Positions 8,747 to 20,951 of a DNA stretch of 64,000 nt are shown piece after piece. The notes under the pieces are model-generated. The model was not told the DNA's origin, did not search any database, and was given only the letters and a program-made list of their open reading frames with translations. The position numbers and the translations under genes are program-made. How positions within the stretch are numbered: the first letter of the stretch is position 1; each line of letters begins with the position of its first letter. This DNA is from Thauera chlorobenzoica (GTDB lineage Bacteria > Pseudomonadota > Gammaproteobacteria > Burkholderiales > Rhodocyclaceae): contig NZ_CP018839.1 of assembly GCF_001922305.1 (NCBI RefSeq), forward strand, positions 3,671,507 to 3,735,506. Reading direction: 5' to 3'.

Positions 8747-9910
8747 TCAGTTTCTAGCGTGGGGCATCAAGTTGTCGATCAGATCAGGCGTCCACGGGGC
8801 GCCCTTGGCAAGGGCCTGCCGCAGAGCCACGAAATCGATTTCGCGCCCCGCTTCCTTGCTACCTTCGGCAAAAGCGCGAAAACCGGCGCAGGCTTCGGTC
8901 ATCATGTTCAAAGCAAGCCAGGCGCGGTTGTCTTCCTTGTTGCGGTTCCAGGCCTCGATCTTGGGTTTGCGCAGGGCTTCGAGGCTCTTGGTCAGGCTAT
9001 CCGGGAACATGGTTACGAACTTGGCGCACAGTTCTTCGACCTTGGCATCAAGCAGGCTCAGGTCGACCTCGCCGCGAGCGAGAAGCGCCTTTCCCTGCAG
9101 GAGCGCTTCGCCAGTCTTGGGCTCGCCCAGAACCAGTTCGCCGAACTCGTCGACGCAACGGTCGGTGACCACCAACGGATTGGGTACGAACTTGCCGTCC
9201 ACCTTGAGGGCCGGCACCACGGCAGTGATCATGCCGAGGCGGCGCGCCTTGTGGGCCGAGAGGGACTCGCATAGCGTGCCTACCGCGAGTGCGGCTTCCG
9301 CACCGATCATCACCGGCAGGAAGTCCGTCGCCCCGCCGATCATCGCCCCCCCGTGCTTCGGACCGGCAAGCCCGAACAAGGCCAAGTCCTGGGCGATGGT
9401 GAAGTCGCAGGCCAATCCCAGTTCCTGAGCGCCGCCGGTGCGCATGCCATTCACCCGGCAAATCACAGGTTTCTCGCACACCATGACCGCCGACACCGTA
9501 TCATTGAACAGACGCATGAATTGGCGGAATTCCTGCGGGTTGCGGGCATAGTAGCGGGCAAAATCCGTCGCGTTGCCGCCGGTGCAGAACGCTTTGCTGC
9601 CGGCGCCTGTCAGGACGACGCTGACGACATCCCGAGCGTTGCTAGCTGTCTTCAGCGCCCACTGGATGCCCTTGAGCATGTCGACGCTGTAGGAGTTGAA
9701 CTGCGCCTGATTGTCGATGGTGATCCAGGCGTGGTAGATACCGGGGGCCAGGTCGCCGCGCGGCGTTCTCGCGGGGCGCTTTTCATGGACGACGCCCGGC
9801 ACTACGACGTCGGGAGCCACGCAGTGATCGGTCAACTGCCTGGGTGCCGTGTGGCGCGCAACAATCTGGTCAGTAACGCTTCTCATGGTCGATTCTCGAA
9901 TAGCATTCAT
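8747..9910 (-). CDS. 6-oxocyclohex-1-ene-1-carbonyl-CoA hydrolase type (Oah/BzdY/MbdY)
   Basis: A 387-residue ring-opening hydrolase, longer than a normal crotonase and typical of the Oah family. Landmarks: N-terminal APGIYHAWITIDNQAQFNSY, VVLTGAGSKAFCTGGNATDF (oxyanion hole), VNGMRTGGAQELGLACDFTI, GLAGPKHGGAMIGGATDFL, and the C-terminal MTEACAGFRAFAEGSKE. It adds water to the ring ketone and hydrolytically opens the ring to a 3-hydroxypimeloyl-CoA-type product. The start at 9910 directly abuts the stop of the dehydrogenase gene; an internal ATG at 9886 is an alternative start. Function is well supported by family and by flanking genes; substrate methylation is inferred. Confidence 0.9.
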   Translation of the reverse strand: MNAIRESTMRSVTDQIVARHTAPRQLTDHCVAPDVVVPGVVHEKRPARTPRGDLAPGIYHAWITIDNQAQFNSYSVDMLKGIQWALKTASNARDVVSVVLTGAGSKAFCTGGNATDFARYYARNPQEFRQFMRLFNDTVSAVMVCEKPVICRVNGMRTGGAQELGLACDFTIAQDLALFGLAGPKHGGAMIGGATDFLPVMIGAEAALAVGTLCESLSAHKARRLGMITAVVPALKVDGKFVPNPLVVTDRCVDEFGELVLGEPKTGEALLQGKALLARGEVDLSLLDAKVEELCAKFVTMFPDSLTKSLEALRKPKIEAWNRNKEDNRAWLALNMMTEACAGFRAFAEGSKEAGREIDFVALRQALAKGAPWTPDLIDNLMPHARN

Positions 9911-10978
9911 CTAGGGAACCAGCACTGCCCGGCGCACCAAGCGGCGGTCGTGTGCCGCCTGGAAGACCTCGTTGATCTGGTCCAAGGGCAACTCTTCCAC
10001 GAACGACGCGATCTTCACCTTACCCTCCAGCACAAGGTCGAGGGCAGGCACGTAGTTCTTGAGCAGGCATCCCCAGTTGCCGAGCGCGCGGGCGTGCAGT
10101 GCCATGAAATTGGAAAGCCGCACCTCGACCTTGTCCAAGGTGAAGCCAACCACGCAGAGGGTGCCGCCGCGCACCAGCAGGCTGAAGGCGCTTTCCTGGC
10201 CGGCGCGGGTGCCCGAGCACTCGAAGATGGTCCATTCGATGGGGCGCAATCCGCGCTCCCGCGCAAACGCCGCGATGCGCTTCTTCTGTTCGCGGCTGTC
10301 CACTTCCCGCGCGTTCAGGGTTAGGGCGGCACCGTAATCGGCAATCATTTTCAGCTTGGCCGGATCGACATCGATCGCGACGACTGTCGCACCCATCGCG
10401 CGGGCAATCTGCACACAATAACCCCCTACCCCACCGACGCCGTTGACGATCGCAATGTCGCCCGGCCCCAGGCCAGATTGCAGCACTGCCTGGTACGGCG
10501 TAGTCACGGCATCCGCGACCACGGCCACCGATGCCAGCGACAGCCCGACATCGCGCAACCGCGATTCGTCGACCGGCACGAGACCTCGAGCTGGCACCCG
10601 GATATGCGTGGCGAAACCTCCATCGATATCGTTGCCAGGCATCTTTTCGTTGCTACAGAGAGTGCCCTTGCCACGTTTGCAAGGATCGCACTCGCCGCAT
10701 TGAAACATCGCCGGCACGATGACCGCGCGACGCATCCACTCGTCGGCACCCTTGCCGGTCGCCACCACATGGCCGCTGATTTCATGGCCAAGCGTCAACG
10801 GCAGCGGATGATTTGTGCGTACCCCGTCGTAGTAGAAACCGAGATCAGTGTGACAGACGCCGCAACCGGCCACTTCGACAACGACCTCGTCCGGTCCTGG
10901 AGCGCCCGGGTCGAACATTTCCCTTTCCATAGGCTGGCCGACCGCCTTCATCACCCAGCGATATGCTTGAATCGCCAT
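9911..10978 (-). CDS. 6-hydroxycyclohex-1-ene-1-carbonyl-CoA dehydrogenase type (Had/BzdX/MbdX)
   Basis: Zinc-containing medium-chain alcohol dehydrogenase of 355 residues. The catalytic-zinc region is CGVCHTDLG (about residue 38) with GHEISGHV. The structural-zinc Cys cluster is [15 protein letters not shown], and the NAD-binding fold is [20 protein letters not shown]. It would oxidise the alicyclic 6-hydroxy intermediate to the 6-oxo thioester used by the next gene product. I chose the ATG at 10978 because GATGAGG precedes it; upstream TTG (10993) and ATG (10990) codons are in frame. An ATAC-N5-GTAT inverted repeat precedes it at 10994-11006, so an internal promoter is possible. Confidence 0.88.
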   Translation of the reverse strand: MAIQAYRWVMKAVGQPMEREMFDPGAPGPDEVVVEVAGCGVCHTDLGFYYDGVRTNHPLPLTLGHEISGHVVATGKGADEWMRRAVIVPAMFQCGECDPCKRGKGTLCSNEKMPGNDIDGGFATHIRVPARGLVPVDESRLRDVGLSLASVAVVADAVTTPYQAVLQSGLGPGDIAIVNGVGGVGGYCVQIARAMGATVVAIDVDPAKLKMIADYGAALTLNAREVDSREQKKRIAAFARERGLRPIEWTIFECSGTRAGQESAFSLLVRGGTLCVVGFTLDKVEVRLSNFMALHARALGNWGCLLKNYVPALDLVLEGKVKIASFVEELPLDQINEVFQAAHDRRLVRRAVLVP

Positions 10979-11062
10979 GAAAGACCTCATCAATACTATC
11001 TGTATAGGATGTTAAATATTCCAAAAAAACATAGCCCGCTTTCCCTGCCGGGCGCGTCGCGA

Positions 11063-11926
11063 TTACTTGGCTTTGTCGTCCCCGTAGATATAAAAACCCT
11101 TCCCGGACTTCTTCCCCCATTCGCCACGCTCGTACATGTCCTTCAGAAGGCGGTTAGGTTTGGCCGATTCGGCCCTAGTTTCTTCATATTCATCCATACG
11201 TGCAAGATACGACACGTCGATTCCGGTCGTATCGAGCAGGCGCAGGGGCCCCATCGGGTGCCCAAGCCCCTTGGTCACGGCAAGATCGATGTCCTCGGCC
11301 GAGGCGTAACCCTCCTCGTAGAGGCTAACCGCCTCACGTGTCAGCGCCCGGAAGATGCGGTTGACGATGAATCCCGGGATTTCCTTGCGCAGCACCACCG
11401 GGGTTTTGCCGATGCTGCGGCAAAACGCTTGCACCTCTTCAATGATCTCTGCCGGCACGGCGGGATGCACTACGACCTCCACCAGTTCCATCACGAGTGC
11501 CGGGTTGAAGAAATGTATGTTTAGCACTCGCTGCGGTCGCGCAGTGACTTCGGCCAAGCGTGAGCCCCGGATATTCGAGCTGTTGGTGCCGAAAATCGTC
11601 TGCGGCGGACAAAGTCGATCGAGTGTGCGGAACAGTTCAGCCTTCGGTTCGAATTTTTCGACGATGGCTTCAATGATCAGATCAGCATCGGCGGCAGCGG
11701 CCAAGTCCGGCGCCAACTCGATATTGCCGAGCGCCGTAGCCCTCTGCTCGCTGCTGATGCGCCCCTTGGCGACGCGCTTGTCCAAATGCTCTCGAACGAA
11801 GTCCGCCGCCTGCTCCAGACCTTCCTTGCGGCTGTCGTTGAGTACCGTTTTCAGGCCGTTGAGTGCGCACTGGAGCGCGATCTGCCGCCCCATGGCCCCT
11901 GCCCCGATGACCGCGATCTTTTCCAT
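11063..11926 (-). CDS. 3-hydroxyacyl-CoA dehydrogenase
   Basis: NAD-dependent dehydrogenase of 287 residues, of the 3-hydroxybutyryl-CoA dehydrogenase (PaaH/Hbd) family. It has an N-terminal Rossmann motif (VIGAGAMGRQIALQCA), then TSSNIRGSRLAE and the conserved NIHFFNPALVMELVEVV, where the catalytic His is followed by FNP; the C-terminal dimerisation domain reads PGFIVNRIFRALTREAVSL and GEWGKKSGKGFYIYG. It would oxidise 3-hydroxypimeloyl-CoA or a methylated analogue made by ring opening. It lies 12 bp downstream of the hydratase gene. A truncated copy of the same gene remains at 3872-4312. Confidence 0.9.
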   Translation of the reverse strand: MEKIAVIGAGAMGRQIALQCALNGLKTVLNDSRKEGLEQAADFVREHLDKRVAKGRISSEQRATALGNIELAPDLAAAADADLIIEAIVEKFEPKAELFRTLDRLCPPQTIFGTNSSNIRGSRLAEVTARPQRVLNIHFFNPALVMELVEVVVHPAVPAEIIEEVQAFCRSIGKTPVVLRKEIPGFIVNRIFRALTREAVSLYEEGYASAEDIDLAVTKGLGHPMGPLRLLDTTGIDVSYLARMDEYEETRAESAKPNRLLKDMYERGEWGKKSGKGFYIYGDDKAK

Positions 11927-11938
11927 GACCATATTCTC

Positions 11939-12709
11939 TCAAGAGTGCGCCGGCTTACGCCCGGAAAATTGGGAGACGCCTTCCTTGCGTTCCTTCGCTG
12001 CGTAGCAACCATTGGATATGTCGATATCGAACGATTCGGAATGCTCCATATCGAGCGCATGATCCATGCAGCGCTTGGCACCTCGGACGGCCACTTGGAC
12101 GTTACCCCGGATGCGTTGCGCCATTTCCAGCGCCTGCGGCATCAGTTCCTCGCCGGAGACGATACGGTTAATCACCCCCATTCGCTCCGCCGCGACCGCG
12201 TCGAAGGTGGATGCTCCCAGAATAAATTCCTTGGCTCGTGCAGCGCCGATTAACTTGGGCAGCTTGCGGCACCCCCCCGCCGCCGGGATCAAACCCCATT
12301 TCACCTCAGGCAGGCCGAAGGTCGAGCGCGGCGTGGCAAATATCAGGTCGCAGGCCAGTGCGATTTCGAAGCCCCCGGCCAAGCAATGGCCGTCGACTGC
12401 GGCAATGGACGGTTTGCGCCTGGCCTCAAGCTCGCTGTACATCGGAAACATCTCTTCAAGGCGCAAGACGGCGGCATCCTCGTCGCTCAGGGTCTGGCGC
12501 TCCTTGAGGTCGATGCCGACACAAAAAGCCTTGCCGCCCGAGCCAGCGACGATGACCACATCGACTGCCTCGTCGCTCTCCACGTCCCGAATCGCAACGC
12601 GCAGCTTGCGCACCATCGCGCGATTGATGGCGTTCATGGCCTCAGGGCGATTGAGCGTCAGGATCGCAATTCCGTCGCTCCGCTTTTCCAGCACGATTTC
12701 GTTTGCCAT
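11939..12709 (-). CDS. Enoyl-CoA hydratase/isomerase (crotonase family)
   Basis: A 256-residue crotonase. Active-site blocks are GSGGKAFCVGIDLKERQ (oxyanion hole) and DGHCLAGGFEIALACDL. In typical hydratases two Glu residues act around positions 115 and 135; here GFEIALAC and LPEVKWGLIPAAGG are in the right places. It probably hydrates the unsaturated thioester made by the acyl-CoA dehydrogenases of the lower pathway. It lies 10 bp after the thiolase stop and 12 bp before the 3-hydroxyacyl-CoA dehydrogenase start, one operon. Specificity cannot be read from the sequence. Confidence 0.87.
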   Translation of the reverse strand: MANEIVLEKRSDGIAILTLNRPEAMNAINRAMVRKLRVAIRDVESDEAVDVVIVAGSGGKAFCVGIDLKERQTLSDEDAAVLRLEEMFPMYSELEARRKPSIAAVDGHCLAGGFEIALACDLIFATPRSTFGLPEVKWGLIPAAGGCRKLPKLIGAARAKEFILGASTFDAVAAERMGVINRIVSGEELMPQALEMAQRIRGNVQVAVRGAKRCMDHALDMEHSESFDIDISNGCYAAKERKEGVSQFSGRKPAHS

Positions 12710-12719
12710 GGCCGCCCCA

Positions 12720-13916
12720 TCAAGATTCGCGGCGGATCACGATGGCGGTGGTGACCCCGCCGCCACCGCAGATCGACGCTACGCCCAGTTCGCCGTTCTC
12801 GCGCTGCAATATGTTGCCGAGCGTCATTAACAACCGTGCACCGGACATACCTGTCGGGTGGCTGAGAGCAATCGCCCCCCCGTATACGTTGACCTTGGCT
12901 CGGTCCCAGCGGAGCGCGCGCTCGTTCGCCAGCACCTGTGCAGCGAATGCCTCGTTGACCTCAATGAAGTCAATGTCGCTCAGCGTCATGCCTGCCTTTT
13001 TCAATACCATGGGAATCGCACGACCGGGCCCTTCGCCCATGTAGGCAGGCTCTACTGCAGTCTGCGCCGACGCCACCAGGGAAAACATGGGCGAGCGTCC
13101 CAGGGATTTGGCGATAGCGCGCGTGGTCAGCACGATTGCGCAAGCGCCATCGCCCATGCTGCAGGCGTTGCCTGCCGTCACGCTGCCATCCTTCTTGAAG
13201 ACCGGTTTGAGCTTCGCCAAGCTCTCCAAGCAGGTGTCTGGCCGAATCGCCTCGTCAAGCGAAAGGGTCACTTCGTCCTGGGTTCGTGTTGCCGGCAACG
13301 TCACAGGAACAATCTCGCTCGCGGTGAACCCGCCTCGCTGCGCCTTGGCCGCTCCATCGTGCGAGGCGAGCGCAAACTCGTCCATTTCCTCGCGGGTGAT
13401 GCCGTACTTGGACACAAGATTCTCCGCCGTCATGCCCATGCCACAGCCGCACAATGGATCGAACGTATCCGCCCAGCCGTCAAGCAGGGTCTTGTCACCG
13501 AGCTTGAACCCTTCCCAGCGCACGTTCTTCAGCAGGTACGGCATAGTGCTCATCGACTCCATGCCCCCGGCAACAATGAATCGAGCATTACCGCTGGCAA
13601 GCTCCTGGGCGGCGAGCATCACGGATTTCATGCCCGAGGGGCAGGCCATATTAACTGTGAAGGAAGGCGCTTCAACCGGGATGCCACCCTTCACCGCCGC
13701 AGTGCGCGCAGGGTTGGGACCATTTCCCGCCTGCCGACAGTTGGCAAAGATCATCTGGTCGATCTGATCGCCGGGCAGTGCGGCACGCTCAAGAGCCGCC
13801 CTAATAGCGATCGCACCCAGCTCCCATACAGGAACTTCGCGCAAGCTGCCGCCAAAACTGCCAAGCGGTGTGCGAGCGACGCTGATTGCAACAATATCGT
13901 TTTCGCTGGTCGTCAT
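12720..13916 (-). CDS. Thiolase (acetyl-CoA C-acyltransferase)
   Basis: A 398-residue degradative-type thiolase that cleaves a 3-oxoacyl-CoA with CoA, releasing acetyl-CoA. The nucleophilic Cys is in VNMACPSGMKSV (about residue 90), and the C-terminal catalytic motifs are NEAFAAQ, the His in LSHPTGMSGAR and the second Cys in ASICGGGGVTTA. The ATG at 13916 is the start before the conserved VAISVARTPLGSFGG; the longer frame up to 13940 overlaps the previous gene and is less likely. It follows the amidohydrolase-fold gene by 13 bp. Confidence 0.9.
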   Translation of the reverse strand: MTTSENDIVAISVARTPLGSFGGSLREVPVWELGAIAIRAALERAALPGDQIDQMIFANCRQAGNGPNPARTAAVKGGIPVEAPSFTVNMACPSGMKSVMLAAQELASGNARFIVAGGMESMSTMPYLLKNVRWEGFKLGDKTLLDGWADTFDPLCGCGMGMTAENLVSKYGITREEMDEFALASHDGAAKAQRGGFTASEIVPVTLPATRTQDEVTLSLDEAIRPDTCLESLAKLKPVFKKDGSVTAGNACSMGDGACAIVLTTRAIAKSLGRSPMFSLVASAQTAVEPAYMGEGPGRAIPMVLKKAGMTLSDIDFIEVNEAFAAQVLANERALRWDRAKVNVYGGAIALSHPTGMSGARLLMTLGNILQRENGELGVASICGGGGVTTAIVIRRES

Positions 13917-13929
13917 TTCTGGTTTCCCG

Positions 13930-14772
13930 CTACAGCCCATACACGGCCGCAGCGTTCCCGTGCAGGATCTTCTGCGCCACCTTTTCGCTCAGGCCGAGTT
14001 CGTTCTTGATGCATGCAATGGACTCGCCATGCAGGACGGCCGGGTAATTCGTCCCGTAGATGACCTTGTTCTGCCCGCGGGTCTTCATGAACTGGATCAG
14101 GGTGGGCTCAAGATATTTTGGATAGTGTGCATCGATGCCTAGATAGACGTTCTCGTGCTTCCAAGCGAGCGAAATCATCTCCTCCGTCCAGGGCCATCCC
14201 GTATGGGCGCCGATCAGCTTCAGCTCGGGAAAATCAAGCGCGACGACATCCAAGTGGATCGGACGGCCCAGTTCATTAGGCATATGTTCAGCCGAATGGC
14301 CTACCTGCATGGACACAGGAATACCCAACTCAACGCATTTGGCGTACAAGGGGTAGTAGAGTCGATCATTTAGAGGAATGCCAAAACCATACGTGTGAAT
14401 GTAAACGCCCTTGAACCCGAACTCCTTTACGGCCCGCTCTACCCTGCGCACGCTTTCCATTTTTTGCAGGGGATTGAACCCGCACAGGCCTACCAGGCGA
14501 TCTGGATATTGACGGACTACAGCATGCACTTCTTCCTCAGTGATGTCCCAGACCATGGTCTTTTTCTGATAGGACATCATGCGGATCGCGGGGATGAACG
14601 CCTTGTCGAGACCTGCCTCATCCATCATGGCAATGAACTCGCCGACAGACTTGCCCTGGATGCGCTCTTCCATCTTCCACCACTTGATGAGCCGTAGCAT
14701 TTCCGGCTGTCCATACCACCACTTGTCGATGGCTTCCGGCGTAAACAGATTGCAGTGAAAATCGATTGCCAT
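13930..14772 (-). CDS. Amidohydrolase-2 (ACMSD-like) TIM-barrel protein with altered metal site
   Basis: A 280-residue member of the amidohydrolase-2 fold, which includes decarboxylases and hydrolases. First in its operon, it starts at 14772 after AAAGGAGG. The usual N-terminal D-x-H-x-H metal motif reads DFHCN, lacking the second His, and the C-terminal motif that is normally G-(S/T)-D-(F/Y)-P reads GTNYP, with Asn for the metal-binding Asp. QVGHSAEH and GAHTGWPW retain other His residues. The substitutions suggest different metal use or a non-metal hydrolase/lyase role. Its position ahead of thiolase, hydratase and ring-processing genes suggests a role in aromatic degradation, but the reaction is unknown. 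Confidence 0.7.
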   Translation of the reverse strand: MAIDFHCNLFTPEAIDKWWYGQPEMLRLIKWWKMEERIQGKSVGEFIAMMDEAGLDKAFIPAIRMMSYQKKTMVWDITEEEVHAVVRQYPDRLVGLCGFNPLQKMESVRRVERAVKEFGFKGVYIHTYGFGIPLNDRLYYPLYAKCVELGIPVSMQVGHSAEHMPNELGRPIHLDVVALDFPELKLIGAHTGWPWTEEMISLAWKHENVYLGIDAHYPKYLEPTLIQFMKTRGQNKVIYGTNYPAVLHGESIACIKNELGLSEKVAQKILHGNAAAVYGL

Positions 14773-15233
14773 GTTTCCTCCTTTGGTAACCGCCAACAAA
14801 TTTCGTTATCGCCGGACACGCCCGTCCGCTCGGCGGATCACTGTCTTCATGCATCAGTTCGCCTCCAGGACGACAAACGCACACGCACTCCGTGAACTCT
14901 TGACTTCACTCGTACTCTGGTACACACCTTCAAGCACCTAGTCGTCATGCCTCTCTGCCAACCGTGGCGGCAAGCCAATCTCAACTCGCGCAAGCCCAGA
15001 GATAAAGCGCACACCGCCAATGCCCTACGTTTTATACTATACAGCTGGTTTGTTTTGTCAACGCACTGTCCCGTATTTTTATTGCAACGCATAACGGTGT
15101 GCTCAACCCCGTGTCGTCATCCGTCGGAGCTGCTCGTCATAGCGGGCTTGAGCTCGCTACGGCGGCCGGCCAAGGTCAGACTCCCTCCCCTTTAGACCAC
15201 CATGAACGAATATAGGGACAACAAAGTTATATA
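14773..15233. other. Promoter-containing intergenic region between two catabolic operons
   Basis: A 461-bp region after the small Cys protein gene and before the amidohydrolase-fold gene. It contains the promoter/operator candidate at 15031-15061. I see no terminator hairpin with a T-run just below 15234, so some readthrough from the reductase operon is possible. No other gene is recognisable. Confidence 0.55.
15031..15061 (-). promoter_or_regulatory. Promoter with overlapping MbdR-like operator for the ring-processing operon
   Basis: On the minus strand there is a consensus TTGACA (15056-15061), followed after 16 bp by TAGTAT (15034-15039) or after 19 bp by TATAAA (15031-15036). The spacer and -10 overlap AAAC-N10-GTAT (15034-15051; ATAC-N10-GTTT on the plus strand), a one-mismatch version of ATAC-N10-GTAT. 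This would drive the operon running from the amidohydrolase-fold gene to the dienoyl-CoA hydratase. Confidence 0.55.
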
Positions 15234-18357
<3,124 letters not shown>

Positions 18358-18374
18358 CTACCCCATTTCTCTGG

Positions 18375-19727
<1,353 letters not shown>

Positions 19728-19838
19728 TTACTTATTTAATGGAAACGCGCTGCGATAGCTTTCCACGTTCACTTCCGCCCTGATACCGTCAGAGCGTCGA
19801 GAGACGCATATCCCCGCAGCTCTTCAACCTCGACTAGC

Positions 19839-19883
19839 ATACTGACTGGCTAGTATTTCACAACAAGGTCTGGCTGTTGTCAA
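19839..19883 (-). promoter_or_regulatory. Reductase operon promoter with perfect MbdR-type operator
   Basis: On the minus strand, TTGACA (19878-19883), a 17-bp spacer and TGAAAT (19855-19860) form a good sigma70 promoter. Overlapping the end of the -10 and the likely start site is ATACTAGCCAGTCAGTAT (19839-19856), an exact ATAC-N10-GTAT. I recall this as the operator of the TetR repressor MbdR in Azoarcus sp. CIB. The -35 lies at the border of the IS21 remnant. The leader to the mbdO start is about 125 bp. Confidence 0.75.
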
Positions 19884-20620
19884 CGCCACTTTGCGGATGT
19901 CTTACCCTTTTCCCAACCACTGGCCACGTTGCAGAAGTCCGGATCGAAGAGGTAGTGCGAGCACATCGCATAAAAACGCGCATTGACCACCCGGCCCTTG
20001 CCCTTCTTGACCTTGTCGACCGCGGTTTTCATGTTGTCGTAGATCCCGCGCCGGGCAATGCCGCCGAGTGCCTTGAAACTCCTCGTGTGCGCACCGAACA
20101 GCATCTCGTGGGCTTGACTCGGGTAGGCCACCAGCACGAACGCATGGCTCGCACACAGTTTCAGATGCGCCACCTGCAGCTTGCACCACACCCCACCGAT
20201 CACCAGCCGCTCCTCGCTCCAGTCGAACTGAAACGCCTCGCCCAGTTCGAACTTCAGCGGCACGAAAGCCCGCCCCGGGTCGTTCGTCCCCTTGCGGTGC
20301 CGCCAGTCGCGGTTGAAATCGGTCAGGATCGTGTAACCACCCTCGAAGCCTTGTGCCTTCAACTGCGCAAGCATCGCTTGGGCCGTCCGCCGCTCCCGTT
20401 TCGGGCGGCGGGCATCGGCTTCCAGCCAGCTCACCACCGTGGCATCGAAGGCCGTGAGTTTGCCCGGCGCCTTCGTGCGACGGTAACGGGGCGCCGCCGC
20501 ATTGGCCTCCTCGAGCCACTTCCTCACCGTCGTGCGCGACAGCCCCGTGCGTCGCGCAATCTCCGAGCGGGACAGCCCGTCCCGGTAATGCATCCTTCTG
20601 ACCTTGCCCAGCATTTCCAT
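19880..20620 (-). pseudogene. IS21-family istA transposase, C-terminally truncated
   Basis: The N-terminal 246 residues of an IS21-type IstA, which is normally about 500 residues. An N-terminal HTH (LSRSEIARRTGLSRTTVRKWL) is followed by the start of the DDE core (AFQFDWSEERLVIGG, first Asp; GIYDNMKTAVDKV, second Asp) and breaks off just after ASGWEKGK, where intact proteins continue to the catalytic Glu. No istB is present. The truncation point abuts the promoter of the aryl-CoA reductase operon. The gene start at 20620 follows IS21-like terminal repeats. Confidence 0.85.
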
Positions 20621-20673
20621 GGTGATCACCTCTGATCCTCTGCCGCAAAATGAGGCAGAGAGGTTAAACACCC

Positions 20674-20724
20674 TGGTCAGTTTTCAGCCGGAATTCACCC
20701 CTCTACATGGACAGTTTTCGGCCG
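20674..20724. repeat. IS21-type terminal repeats
   Basis: Two related copies, GTCAGTTTTCAGCCGG (from about 20675) and GACAGTTTTCGGCCGG (from about 20710), sit just outside the istA start. Multiple end repeats are typical of IS21 elements and mark the surviving end of this remnant, beyond which IS66 sequence begins at about 20733. Confidence 0.6.
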
Positions 20725-20732
20725 GCGCCAAC

Positions 20733-20923
20733 ACGGCCTGCTGTACACGGTGGAAGAGTCGATTCGCGGCAAACCGCCCGAACTGCGCCGGGCGGAGCGG
20801 CAGGCGCGCGCCGGCCCCGTGCTGGTCGCGCTACGCGCCTGGCTCGACGCCCCCCTCAAGCAACTCTCGCAGAAATCGGCGCTGGCCGAGGCGATCCGCT
20901 ATGCGCTCGCCCGCTGGGAGTCG
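20733..20923 (+). pseudogene. IS66-family transposase (tnpC), upstream fragment
   Basis: The plus frame reads LLYTVEESIRGKPPELRRAE and RAWLDAPLKQLSQKSALAEA, then AIRYALARWES, typical of the C-terminal half of IS66 TnpC. The N-terminal part is lost at the IS21 junction. The frame is interrupted after RWES by an IS3-like element and resumes at 22597; joining the two through one copy of GGGAGTCG gives [19 protein letters not shown] without a break. Confidence 0.85.
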
Positions 20924-20951
20924 GAACAAGTCAAGATAGTTGTCGCCTGAT

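Noticed and set aside
10994..11006. ATAC-N5-GTAT dyad before the Had-type dehydrogenase
   Set aside because: Half-sites match the putative operator but spacing is 5, not 10, and no convincing promoter surrounds it.
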